Shown here: piece by piece, positions 22,135 through 33,170 of the stretch
Numbering within the stretch: the stretch's first letter is position 1
Layout: each line of letters begins with the position of its first letter
From: Capsicum annuum
Taxonomy: Eukaryota; Streptophyta; Magnoliopsida; Solanales; Solanaceae
NCBI RefSeq assembly: GCF_002878395.1
Contig: NC_061121.1
Span: 135,469,312 to 135,533,311, forward strand
Direction: 5' to 3'
DNA length: 64,000 bases
Notes under the pieces: model-generated
What the model was told of the DNA's origin: nothing
Database searches by the model: none
The model's input: the letters and a program-made list of their open reading frames with translations, nothing else
Made by a program: the position numbers and the translations under genes

Positions 22135-22215
22135 CTCAACTTATGCAACAGATGGATAATAAGTTGCAACAAAACCACTATCAGTTGTATCAGTATACCC
22201 AGCTATTGCAATAGA
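22135..22215. repeat. Palindromic-motif copies (array 5), intronic
   Basis: A few degenerate copies (TTATGCAACAGATGGATAAT, CTATTGCAATAGATTTC) lie in the predicted intron between exons 3 and 4 of the minus-strand Ulp1 gene. Confidence 0.6.
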
Positions 22216-23194
22216 TTTCACATTTGTTTTGTAGCTTCTTTTTTATGGGGTAGATTAGAAAGATAGGTTAGGAAAAGTAATCTTGCCTTGTCCTCGTACG
22301 GCATACGCATATTAGTTATAGTCTGGAGGTATTGGGGGGAAAAGGGAGGCTTGGGGTAATCTGCTGCACCTGGCTTGGCATTCTTGGCCTATCGCAGATC
22401 CCTCTTCTTTTCAGCACCAAGTTCCGCGTATGGGTCCTCCTTCTTGACTGGCCCTTAAACTTCAACAGCTTTTGTAGAGGGAGGAATTATAATTTTTTTT
22501 ATTTCCGATCGGAGAGTACGTCTCTAATTTCTCTTTTATTTCTCCTAACCAACACTATAGGATTGTATGGCTCTCTCACCTTCTTGGATGGTATGACACA
22601 CCTCTTGTATTTAAATTTCTTGAAAACTTTAGAGATAGCCTATACTTTTTCAAAGAGTTTATCTTCGTTGTCATTGCACTCTTCACATTTGCAACAAGAA
22701 CACGAGGGTGAAGAAGAGTGAGAGGGACCTGTATAAGGATGAAAAGAGGTATTTTCCAACATATTTTTAACATGCTCATCATCACGAGTGGTAGTAGCAT
22801 CAGTATGCCTGCCACCAATACCAACAACTCCAATAGAAGAAGCACCTGGATCTGCCTTAGTAGGTTGGTCATGAAGAGCCTCAACATTAGGCTGACCTTA
22901 CCTAACTGATCTTCTTATGGCCGTTGCTCCAGCCAATTATTTCTTTACTAACCCCACTGTTAGATCTTCTATAGTATCAACATGACCTAGAGTAATATAA
23001 GAATTCATCACCGACTCCTTCTCAGTAGGCACGATCCATGGATGCACAACCTATTAAAAAGAAAAAAAAGATACATTTAAATCGTATAGTATAATAATTT
23101 TTACAGTTGGGTTACATTTAAACAAAAAGACCCATCTAATGCATAATTTGTAGTATATGGTTAAAATTCATTTGAGTTGGGTTCAGAAAAACAG

Positions 23195-23545
23195 AGCAAC
23201 ACATAAATAATCTGATGCAAAATATCAGTCATCTGTTGCAATAGTTGCACAAGATGGGTAATCTGGTATGCAATAGATGATTTGTATGTCGCAATAGATT
23301 AATTATATATTACATTAGATTACACATCTATTGCATGATTTGCAGTAGATGGTCAATCTGTTAGGAGTCGGGTTTAGTGAACCAAAGCAACAGATGATTA
23401 ATGTGATGCAAGATATCAATCATGTACCATAATAGATAATCCATCTATTGCACTGATTGGCATAGGACAGGTAACCTGTCGTAACAGATGTCCTATCTGG
23501 TGCATCAGATATAACATCTATTGTACCAGATATAACATATGTTTA
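23195..23545. repeat. Palindromic-motif array (array 6), intronic
   Basis: Copies such as TCATCTGTTGCAATAGTTGC (about 23229) and ATCTATTGCACTGATTGG sit in the intron between exons 2 and 3 of the minus-strand Ulp1 gene (23051-23591). Confidence 0.75.
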
Positions 23546-24924
23546 ATATATTTTATTGAGTAAATTATTTTACTTGAAGAAGACGTACTACATCATCTGA
23601 AGGGTTAAAGATATCATCCTCCTTAATTTTGGTGTTGCTCTTTGCAGCCAACCACCTAAACATCCTTAGCTGAGAAACCTCATCCGGGTAATCCATTACC
23701 TACTTTCGGAGGGGAGGAATGACTTCAAATGCCTAAGCCTAAAAATGTAAACAGGAAGCAAGCAAAAAAAGTCATAATAACTATATTCAATATAAATTAA
23801 TGGATGAGTAAAATTAGTGATTAATTTTACCATGAAAGCCCAAGGAAAGCCATGTAATGTGGTAGTTCCTAAGGATAGGTTTGTCAGTAAATATTGGACA
23901 ATCAAGCAGAAGCTGTCATATCCCCGGGGATAATTGTTGAATTTATCAAAGTCCTCAGCACGCGCCAACAAATCATCTTCTATGACCTTGTTGATGTCTC
24001 TTGCCAATATAACCAATTGGGAAAACTAAACTAAGCATAATTTCTCCCTGTACTGCTCTGGTATGGTTTTATCCTCAAGATCTGTCAACAAATTCGATGC
24101 TTTGTAGACACGTCGAGCAATGTCAAACAACCCATCTATTTTTTCCTTGCGTTTTCTTGCCTTGGATCTTTTGCGAGGTGGTGGTTCTTTTGGACGATGG
24201 AATCTCAAGCCTGTCACTATAGAAAACTCTTGCAAGCCAAAACAAACAGGCATGCCATAGTAGTTGATCCAGATTTCATCCATCTTCTTTTTTCCCCCCT
24301 CTCCTGGATCTTTATCATCCCTACGTACGTTATCTTACACTTGAGAAGACCATATACCATCGTCATAGGGAAACAGAAATGGGAAGGGGGTCCTCAGGTA
24401 GCTCAAGAAAGCGTCCAAAGCATCTCTTCTTAAAAAGTACATCTATGTTTTCATTTTTCATAATTTTCCTAAAGTGTTCAAAAAAATTTCCCATCTAACA
24501 TTTAAGTACAATTTGAGCAGTAAGTTCTACTTTTGGGTCATTTATCGGCATCGCAACTTGAAACCTATCAATACTAAAACTTTTGACAGGATCACGCTGG
24601 GATGTCGATATTAATTCATGCCCCATTGGTGATCCACTATCATCATGTTGATGATCATCCTCTTTCCCTTTCTCACTTTCTAATTCCTCCTCTTTCTCTT
24701 TCTCGTTCTATAATTCCTCCTCTTTCTTACTTTTATTTTCTTCATCACCATCTACAGACCCCTGTCTACCTCTCTCAATTTTGTTTTTATATCTCTTCTC
24801 AACTTCACTTTTCCTTGATTGAGATTGTCCAGGAAGCTACTCTGAATCCCTCTGTACTGTAGCCTTTTTTTTGGTGGTCAGACGTTGATTGACTTTCACT
24901 TTCTTTTCTTTTGGGAGACATTTT

Positions 24925-25175
24925 TTACCTACAAACAACAGAAAAATAAAAATTACGTTACAATTGATGTATGCATAAATTTTAAAAAATACATTACAAA
25001 CACCACGAATACTGACACACCAACAGACACTACCATAAACACCACCAACTAATGCCACAAACACCACGAATACTGACACCACCAACAACCACTACAAACA
25101 CCACCAACCAATGCCACCACAATGACTAAAAAGACCACCACCATCACCATCAACACCACAAACACCATCCAACAA
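24925..25175 (-). repeat. GGTGGTGTT-rich minisatellite in the 5'-leader intron
   Basis: On the minus strand the stretch is built from GTGGTGTTTGT and GTTGGTGGTGT words. GTCAGTATTCGTGGTGTTTG is present twice (about 25009 and 25063). It lies immediately upstream of the TTTGTAG acceptor before the ATG at 24921. The plus-strand copy has the palindromic array at the equivalent place, so the two paralogs carry different repeats in the same intron position. Confidence 0.65.
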
Positions 25176-25299
25176 TACCATAATAGTCAATGGAACACTG
25201 CAATCTCGAGTTCTTCCTATGATTTTACCATCAAAACTCAAAATTGTAAACCCATTCTCAAAGATAATACAACTAAAAGTTTTATTTTTCATTATTAAC

Positions 25300-25660
25300 T
25301 TAAAATCCCTTATTTATTAGAAAAAATAACAAATATAGAAATCTTCTCGAACTCTATTGCCTATGAAGAAAAAGAAAAGGACTGATACAAATAAGAATAA
25401 AGTCGAAAATAACACCTCTGTGGTTGGAAATGAGAAGAAAAATGATTTGTTGTGAAGGGTTGAGCAAATTTATTGAGTAGTTATTGTCTGTACTAAATTG
25501 TTGAGTGAGAATGAGAGAGAATAAGCGAGAACTCGAGATTTAAAATGATGAAATATTTTGTATGGGTTGATTTGTATTTTGAAAAAGAATGACAAGTTTT
25601 GAAAATATTAATTTGGTCCGAATTGATCTTAATTATTTTTAAAATTATAAAAGATATGCG
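25300..25660 (-). promoter_or_regulatory. Leader and upstream region of the minus-strand Ulp1-family gene
   Basis: The minus-strand reading of 25560-25640 (AATATTTTCAAAACTTGTCA, then AAAATACAAATCAACCC) matches the segment upstream of the other copy at 15164-15210. It is followed by a CT-rich leader. This supports a shared promoter or element-end sequence for both copies. Confidence 0.5.
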
Positions 25661-25673
25661 TAATTTTAACCCT

Positions 25674-27900
25674 CTCATCATGTAATTGCCAAAAGGGTAC
25701 TATGAGTCTAACATATAAACCCAATTGAAATTGTATAAAAACAATTGAAGTTGTAGTTGAACGAGTACTCTAGTTGACCCTATGAACTCACCCCTGGTCC
25801 TAAATTAATCAATTTAGGTACTATTAGTCTAACATATGAACTTAATTGAAATTGTATAAAAATAAATGTTCAACGTGTTGCATCAAATTTTGCATCTGTT
25901 GTAAATTATCAATCAGATTAGGTAAAAATAGATTGCGAATCTGTTGTAAATTATCAAACAGATTAAGTCATCTATTACGACAGATTACTCATCTGTTGTA
26001 AATTATCAAATGGATTATCATAAGTCGCAGCATATGTCTTTTCTGTTGGATTAAATCAAATAGATTAGGTAATCTATTGCAACATATCATGAATCTGTTG
26101 TAAACTATCAAACAGATTAAGTCATCTGTTGTGATAGATTACCTATTTGTTGTAAATTATCAAATGGATTAAGTCATATGTCACAATAAATTACCCATCT
26201 ATTGTAAATTATCAAATAGGAATTGTCATCTATTGTAGTTGACATTATGAGAACTCACCCCTAGTCCTAGATTATCAATTAAGGTATTAGCTGAACATAT
26301 GAGGTTGTAAGAATCGGTTTGGCTCAGAGTGATTGATCGACAATTCTGGTCGGGAGGAACTCAATATCGTCTCATCATGCAATTGCCAAAAGACTCAATT
26401 GAAGTTATAGTTGACCATATGAGAACTCACCCTTAGTCCTAGATTATTTAACTAAGGTATTAGTACCCTGTCCTAAATTAATCAATTAAGGTATTAATTG
26501 AACATATGCGGTAGTAAGAATCAGTTTGGCTCAGAGTGATCGATCGATGACTCTGGTCGGGAGGAACGCAAGACCGTCTCATCATGTAATTGCCAAAAGA
26601 CTAAATTGAAGTTTTAGTTGACCCTATGAGAACTCATATTCAATTAAAGTATTATTCTAACATATGAACTCAATTGAAATTATATATAAACAAATGTTCA
26701 ACCTATTGCAACAGATGTCTTTTCTGTTCGATTAAATCAAACAGATTAGGTAATCTGTTGTAACATATTATGCATCTATTATAAATTATCTAAAAGATTA
26801 CGTCATTTGTTGCAACATATCACAAACCTTTTGTAAACTATCAAATAAATTAGGTCATCTATTGTGACAGATTACTCATCTATTATAAATTATCAAATAA
26901 ATTAAATCATATGTCCCAATAGATTACCCATCTATTGTAAATTGTCAAATAGGCATTGTCATCTATTGTAGTTGACATTATGAGAACTCACCCCTAGTCC
27001 TAGATTAGTCAATTAAGGTATTAGTTAAACATCTAAGGTAGTAAGAATTGATTCGGCTTAGAGTGATCGATCAACAACTCTGGATGGGAGGAATGCAATA
27101 CTGTCTCATCATGCAATTGCCAAAAGACTAAATTAAAGTTGTAGTTGACCCTATGAGAACTCACATTCAATTAAGGTATTAGTCTAACTTATGAACTCAA
27201 TTGAAATTATATATAAACAAATGTTCAGCCTGTTGCAGTAGATGTCTTTTTTGTTGGATTAAATCAAACAGATTAGGTAATCTGTTGCAACATATTATGC
27301 TTCTTCTATAAACTATCAAATAAATTATGTTATTTGTTGTATTATTATACCACGAATCTATTGTAAACTATCAAACAGATTAGGTCATCTGTTGCGACAG
27401 ATTACCCATCTATTATAAATTATCAAATGGATTAAGTCATATATCATAATAGATTACCAATCTATTATAAATTATCAAATAGGCGTTGTCATCTATTGTA
27501 GTTGACATTATGGGAACTCACCCCTAGTCCTAGATTAATCAATTAAGGTATTAGTTGAACATATGAGGTAGTAATAATTGGTTCAGCTCAGAGTGATCGA
27601 TCGACGACTCTGGTTAGAAGGAACGCATTACCGTCTCATCATGCAATTGCCAAAAGACTAAATTGAAGTTGTAGTTGACCCTATGAGAACTCATAGTTAA
27701 TTAAGGTATTAGTCTAACATATGAACTCAATTGAAGTTATATTTAAATAAATGTTCAACTTGTTGCAATAGACGTCTTTTCTATTAGATTAAATCAAATA
27801 AATTAGGTAATCTGTTGCAATATATTATGGATCTGTTGTAAACTATCAAACAGATTACGTCATTTGTTGCGACAGATGATCGAGCTTTGAAAATTTCCAA
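25674..27900. repeat. Higher-order tandem repeat (~530 bp units) with embedded palindromic motifs
   Basis: The word CTCATCATG(C/T)AATTGCCAAAAG occurs at 25674, 26371, 26578, 27105 and 27635, giving intervals of about 697, 207, 527 and 530 bp. Each full unit has a constant part (CACCCCTAGTCCTAGATTA, GTTTGGCTCAGAGTGATCGA, CTCTGGTCGGGAGGAACGCA) and a part made of 18-bp-palindrome copies spaced by AATTATCAAA. The interval of 207 is a unit that lost its palindromic part. The first occurrence coincides with the upstream end of the minus-strand Ulp1 gene, so the array may have grown from that end. Confidence 0.85.
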
Positions 27901-28709
27901 ACAAAATTTGTCATCTATTACATTTAAATATTTTAAGATCCCTTTTTAAAGAAATTTAGGTATTTCCTGTCCGAGATAAAAAGGTTAAAAAACTAAGGTG
28001 GTAAAAAATATTACTCGATACAACTTGGATAACTCAAAAATCTCCTGAGTGAGTAGTCTTATCTGGTCTTTTCAATGTCACCGTATTTTCGTGCCCCTTA
28101 AAAGTTATTAATGAATATTTAAAACCCATATCTAGATACTCTCTCTTTTATCCATAAAGTAAGCCAAGACTTAACTTATCTATCACTTTTTTTTATTCTC
28201 AATCTCTTTGTTTCCTTTTTTCCTCTCTTTTCTCTCTTTTTTGGATGAGGATCCTTTCGAATCTTAACCAATCAATATCTTTTCTCGACTGAACTAGATG
28301 TTCTGATCCCTTGTCTTTTTTGACATTGTAGGTATAGTTCACTATTTCTCTTTCCATCTTGTCTTCTTCTTTGTATGTTATTTAAATTATATATTTACAT
28401 CTATTGCAATTAATGATTTACCCATTTCTAGTTTCCTATTTATTAAGAAAAATGAAGAAAAGGTAAATTTTAAGGCTTGAATGAACGAACCATTGTTTTT
28501 ATTAAAATATGCAAAAAAAATCATCTATTGGGAGAACTTAAAAAGCCTTATTGTCAGTATAGTTTTTTATGTCTTTTGCTTTGTAGTTTGGTGGTGCTGT
28601 TGTTGGGGCTGGTAGTCATGTTGGAACATGTGGCATTTGTGTTGTGGATGGTGTTGGAACATATGGTGTTATTTTTTTGTTGTTGATGTTGTGGTGGTGG
28701 TGGTGTAAT
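27901..28709. other. Non-coding interval with a pyrimidine-rich, leader-like stretch
   Basis: About 28160-28340 is CT-rich and ends TTTTTTGACATTGTAG, which resembles a leader followed by a splice acceptor. The frame at 28477-28686 downstream is low-complexity and I do not recognise it. No gene is supported. Confidence 0.3.
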
Positions 28710-29125
28710 AGTTTCCTCAACTGTTGCAACTGATGAATCAGCTGTTGGAATAGATGGAGTAACTGTTTGAAGAAATCAAAACAGTAGCAAGGCTGGTTTG
28801 ATTTATTCCAATAGATGACCCATCTGTTGCAACATGTCATCCATCTGTTGCAATGATGCCTTATCGGTTGAACAGATGGGTAACCTATCGCATCAAATTA
28901 GTCATATTTTGATTCACTTAATTTTGTGTTACCCTTTTGCACAGACGGAGCAATTGTTTGAAAAAATCAAACCAGTAGCAAGGCCAGTTTGATTTATTCC
29001 AATAGATGAACCATCTGTTCCAATATGTCATCCATCTATTGTAACAGATGCCTCATCGTTTGAATAGATGGGCAATCTATTGCATTAGATTGGCCATCTA
29101 TTGATTCACTCAATTTTGTGTTATC
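28710..29125. repeat. Palindromic-motif array (array 8) as a ~191-bp tandem duplication
   Basis: GATTTATTCCAATAGATGA occurs at 28800 and 28991 with matching context on both sides (CAGTAGCAAGGC before, CATCCATCTGTTGCAA-like after, and TGATTCACT...TTTTGTGTTA at the end). Each unit contains several copies of the 18-bp palindrome. Confidence 0.8.
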
Positions 29126-29239
29126 CTTTTGTAATATTCTTTTTGCTCTTTCTTGTTTGACATCAAATGTATTTCTCGTTTGTAGATAAAACAAAGTAAA
29201 ACTGTATCCACTTTTACTCAACCAAAATTAAAGGCTAGA

Positions 29240-30200
29240 GTAAAGATGGGTTCGTTGGAATAAGCTGCTTGCAGATGGAACCACTTTATATGTAGGAGGT
29301 ACGTATTACTGATCAACCTATCATGAAAACACACATCCAGTACAATGATTTTGTGAATGTTTGTTCTTTACCTATTAGGTGTTAATCCTTCAAACAAGAT
29401 ATGACATTTTATAGTTAAGATTGTTATATTTGAACTGGTAAGGATGAGGGACAAAAACGGTGGTATCGATACTCTATTACAATTTAATGACGGTTGATGC
29501 TCATGTTTTTGTGTCAAGTTTGGGGTAGGGTTCAAGTTTTTGGTGGCAATGTAAATATCCAATAGTGATTGGACCCTTTTTAATGGCTCAATGAACTTTT
29601 TGAAAGGCCTACGAAGCCTCGCCCTGCAACAAACAATTATGGAACTAATAGAAATTCCCCTAGTCCAAATTTATATAGATGGGTTATTGGGGGAGACTAT
29701 TATACAGCAGAAGATGTTTGGGAGAAAACCTGTGTGGGAAGAGCGAGGTTGAGAAGGGCATATATCATCTCAGTCTTTGTTTAAGAGGAAACATAGAGTG
29801 GGAAGAAAAGTGTAGGAAAATTGGCTTATGAAATTGACATGAAAATGAAAAAACTGGATGAGCTGCGAATGTAAAAGTGTATCCAAAAATGAAAATCCAT
29901 CGGTTGTTAAAGAAAAAGAAGAATGTTCAAGAGGACTTGAGCTGGTCACTTTGCTAAAGACTACAACTAGTGAGCACAGCCTCAACGAAGACCCACAAAA
30001 TGCAGGACCAGAACTCTAAGAAAGTAGCTTTACGAGCATTGAAGGTGGTAAGATTGTCAGTCTGAATTAAAACCTGAACCAACTACTCCTGCATTAAAAA
30101 TACGGGATCAAGCCAAGGTGGCAATTTCTCAAGTTAAACTTATATCCCATGCCTCCTGTGTATGGCTATGGTCAGATCAAAGGTAGTGGAAACAACAAGG
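29240..30200. repeat. Left arm of a large inverted repeat
   Basis: This ~960-bp arm is the diverged reverse complement of 30226-31190, with only about 25 bp between the arms. Landmark words pair throughout: ATCCTTCAAACAAGAT, AATATCCAATAGTGATTGGA, AAATTTATATAGATGG, TTTGTTTAAGAGGAAACA and ACCAGAACTCTAAG each reappear inverted. Frames reading outward (minus strand here) show similar peptides in both arms, such as KHEHQPSLNCN versus KHEHKPLLYCK, so an old coding sequence may underlie the arms. The protein is not recognised. Confidence 0.85.
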
Positions 30201-30225
30201 TATGGGATTTTGGCCTAACTTTGGA

Positions 30226-31190
30226 CCTTTTTGTTTCAACTGCCATTGACCTGATCATAGCCTCAAACAAAAGGCATGGCATACAAGTTAGACTTCAAAA
30301 ATTGATGCCTTGGCATTCTGTATTTTTAAATCAGGAGTTGTTGGTTTAGGTTTCAATTTTGACCAATAATCTTACCACCTTCCGTACTCGTGAAGCTTCT
30401 TCCTTAGAGTTCTGGTCCTACACTATGTGAGAGTCTTCATTGAGGCCACACTCGCTGGTTGCACTCTCGAGCAAACTGTCCAGCTCCAGTCCTGTTAACC
30501 ATTCTTTTTTTTCATCGACTGGTGGATTTTTATATTTGGATACACTTCCATATTTAAAGCTTATCCAGTTTTTTTGTTTTTCATGTCAATTTCACTAGCC
30601 AATTTCGCTACACTATCCTTCCTACCCTGTGTTTCCTCTTAAACAAAGTTGGAGATGATATATGGCCTTCTCTACCTTCCCTTTCATGCATAGGTATTCT
30701 CCTAAGCACCTTCTGCTGCATAAAAGTCTCCTACAACAATCCATCTATATAAATTTGGACTAAGGGAATTTTTATTGGTTCCATCATTATTTGCTGCATT
30801 ATGAGACTTCAAAGTCCTTTCAAGAAGTCCATTGCGCCATTAAAACTGGTCCAATCACTATTGGATATTTACACTGCCGCCAAAAACTTGAAACCTTCCC
30901 CAAACTTCACTAAAAAACATGAGCATAAACCATTATTATATTGTAAAGGGGTATCAACACCACCGTCTTGGAACCCTTCAACCTTATCAGTTTGCACTAT
31001 CAAACTTAACTGTACAATGCAGGATCTTGTTTGAAGGATCAGTGTGTAATCAGTAAAAAATTGTATTCACAAAATCATTGCACTTTATGTGTGTATAACA
31101 TGGCAGCATGATCAATAATATACATAACTCGCACGCATGAAAATGGGATCTATTGCATGCACCTTATTCTTCCTACCTCATCAGGACATG
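30226..31190. repeat. Right arm of a large inverted repeat
   Basis: Mirror copy of the left arm. The outward-reading plus-strand frame at 30801-31034 is open for 77 codons and matches the minus-strand frame at 29368-29562 and its upstream extension in the other arm (shared peptide FKK.I.PLK.VQSLLDIY). The arms differ by scattered substitutions and small indels. Confidence 0.85.
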
Positions 31191-31225
31191 TCAGACAGTT
31201 TCATTTATTCATCTGCATGTATGAG

Positions 31226-32010
31226 ATGACTATTAAAAAAGAGGTGTGAAGAGTTATGACTTTTTATCTTAACACATTCAAAACAGCTGATGAATCAAAA
31301 TCTCCATTTGTTGTAACTGACGAATCAGCTGTTGGAAGAAATCAAAATATCTCCTCCAACATATGGTCCATCTATCGTAACAGATAATCCATATGTTGTA
31401 ACAGATGGTAAATCTGTTGTGACAGACCAGACAATGTTTATTCATCTGCACGTATGTGATTACTTCTTGCTAAAAATGTTTGTTTCAATTTAGTTGTTCT
31501 ATTTATAAAATCAAGAAAATTTTATTATATTCTTCCAAGATTACCCCTATTATTAAATGACTACATAAAGTATATAATTCACATTTATACTTTCAAAGCA
31601 TAATTAATAAGTCCAATTTGGTAAAATAATCACCTAATTTATATTTTTTCTTAATTGGTGTGCCAAGCCCATAGGGCCCAACTAATACAAAATAGAGGGA
31701 CTATTAAAAAAAGGTAAAGAGTCATGACTTTTTATCTAACACATTCAAAATAGCTAATGAATCGAGTACTCCATCTGTTGAAACTGATGAATCAGCTGTT
31801 AGAAGAAATCAAAATCTCCTCTAATATATGGTCCATCTATCACAACAGATAATATATATGTTGCATTAGATATCTCATCTATTTCACATAGAAACCATCT
31901 GTTGCAACAGATGGTAAATCTATTTTGATAGACAATCTGTTGCACATTCAATCCATCTATTGCAATAGATGCTAAATCTATTGTGACAGATGGACGATCT
32001 GTTGCAACAA
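31226..32010. repeat. Direct repeat (~470-bp period) with palindromic-motif array (array 9)
   Basis: GACTATTAAAAAAGAGGTG (31226) begins a block repeated from 31699 (GACTATTAAAAAAAGGTAAA); both continue through ATGACTTTTTATCT and AACACATTCAAAA and into palindromic-motif copies. At 31895-31914 the motif is a perfect 20-bp palindrome, CCATCTGTTGCAACAGATGG, the cleanest copy seen in the window. Confidence 0.8.
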
Positions 32011-32189
32011 CTCAATAATAATGGCTGTTATCGAGTCTCAAACCATTTTGAAATGGTGAAAAGTATTAATGTAAAAGAAAAAGTCGCAACTTTTCATAGA
32101 AAATAAAATTCCACCAAGTTTGAATGTAATTAATACAATGGAGCTGAACAGTCGTGCCTTTAGGCCTGACACGTCCAGATTCAATCCTC

Positions 32190-32197
32190 TATAAATA
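32190..32197 (+). promoter_or_regulatory. TATA box of the small coiled-coil gene
   Basis: TATAAATA inside CCTCTATAAATAGGTCCC is a near-ideal plant core promoter. It lies just over 200 bp before the ATG and about 30 bp before the expected start of a pyrimidine-rich leader. Confidence 0.7.
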
Positions 32198-32308
32198 GGT
32201 CCCTTCTTAAACTTTATTCAACCCAATTTTATTTATTTCTTGCAATTTATTTTTCGTGTGACATCTTCAACCACTTCTTTTCAAAGAGCATATTCCTTTC
32301 TCGTTGAG

Positions 32309-32404
32309 GTAAGTTTTTTTTGGTGTAAATTTACCAGTTGATCGTATGATTGTATTACATTTTGGACTTTTTTCTTTACATTTGTCAATTCATGCGTTTT
32401 ATAG
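32309..32404 (+). other. 5'-leader intron of the small coiled-coil gene
   Basis: A GAG-GTAAGT donor at 32309 and a T-rich tract ending TTTTATAG at 32404 make a textbook 96-bp plant intron, two bases upstream of the ATG codon region. Confidence 0.65.
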
Positions 32405-32406
32405 AT

Positions 32407-32607
32407 ATGGCTGATCCTATTTCGTACATTGCTATTCTACGCGACATAGTGCGGGAACTTTAGAGGTTCGTTAATGACCTGCAGAGGGAGTTGGTCACTG
32501 TGAAAGCGACCCTGTTCAGAGAGATGCAGAGGCTAATGAGGGCCCTACTACTGGGAGTTGATTGGTCGGCTGTCATTAATGATGATGATGATGATAATTA
32601 TAATTAG
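32407..32607 (+). pseudogene. Small helical protein with acidic tail (66 codons, one in-frame stop)
   Basis: The frame begins MADPISYIAILRDIVREL. It meets TAG at codon 19 (32461-32463, a one-step change from CAG) and then continues open as RFVNDLQRELVTVKATLFRE, through MQRLMRALLLG and VDW, to an acidic end with five Asp and NYN. The heptad-like spacing of I, L, V and M suggests an amphipathic helix or coiled coil able to bind a partner. I do not recognise the family. The strong TATA box and well-formed leader intron make it a real gene in origin, disabled here by a single nonsense change. It stands between the inverted repeat and the MULE transposase and is flanked by palindromic-motif arrays on both sides. 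It is too short to be found by simple ORF length because of the stop. Confidence 0.6.
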
Positions 32608-32844
32608 AATGTGTTTTTCTTTTAGCATATGTATTTTAATTTTTCTATATTGGATCTATACCTAAAGTATTTTATTTTTCGTTTAATTAAAAATTTACTT
32701 TTAGTTGACTGGCATTTTAATTCTTATTCAATTTCCATTTTTTCTATTTATTCTAATCTAAATACACATACATGTTAACATGTCGACGGTTGGAGGCAAG
32801 GATCAATGTTGAATACAGTAGCACTAGAAATTTTAGCTTTTGAG

Positions 32845-32945
32845 TTCTTTCAACAGATGGACTGTGTGTTGGAACAGATTGATCATCTGTTGGGTTTTTG
32901 TCAATAGATTATCCATCTGTTTCGACAAATTTGTCATCTGTTGGA
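32845..32945. repeat. Palindromic-motif copies (array 10)
   Basis: Three or four copies (TTGATCATCTGTTGGG, ATTATCCATCTGTTTCGACA, TTTGTCATCTGTTGGAGGAA) lie about 240 bp downstream of the small coiled-coil gene. Confidence 0.65.
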
Positions 32946-33170
32946 GGAAAATATTCCAGGTTGTGGAACTATTGAGAATATTTGTGTTGAGAATATTTGT
33001 GGTCTGGTGTATTATTTAGTTCATGTTTTGCCTCTTTTTATTGATGCACAAGTTATTAAAAATGATATTTTATATATAATAAATGATAACATTAGGTTCA
33101 CAACAATTAGTTAATTATATAAAAGTCCACAACAAACAAACAACAACACAAGTTTCTACAATTACAACGA

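Larger units (their letters stand above)
21340..24921 (-). pseudogene. DUF1985/Ulp1 cysteine-protease family gene, minus-strand copy (full-length, decayed)
   Basis: Reading leftward, exon 1 (24921-23831) starts MSPKRKES, matching the start of the plus-strand copy. An acidic and basic low-complexity region follows, then the DUF1985 domain (CFGRFLELPED, MDEIWINYYGMPVCFG, LHGFPWAFM). Exon 2 (23732-23592, 141 nt, the same length as in the other copy) gives AFEVIPPLRK to FNPSDD. Exon 3 (from 23050 to about 22300) holds the Cys cluster CSCCKCEEC. Exon 4 (22023-21340) is the Ulp1-like C48 protease domain: a His in NHYRDIDILLEEG, an Asp in NVYD, and the nucleophile region NACGSHALAHIEYF, ending EEPVK. 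Ulp1 proteases cleave SUMO conjugates; TE-borne versions have unproven substrates. Decay: stops in exon 1 (including TAG for Trp near 24016), exon 2, exon 3 (TAG near 22643) and exon 4 (21700-21702 and a TAA-TGA pair near 21575), plus frameshifts near 24350. Confidence 0.85.

Noticed and set aside
22332..22909. Plus-strand frames of 129 and 63 codons
   Set aside because: They are antisense to exon 3 of the minus-strand Ulp1-family gene, which has clear homology to the other copy.
28477..28840. Short frames with poly-Val/Leu or poly-His
   Set aside because: Produced by a (TGG)n-like low-complexity stretch with no conservation.
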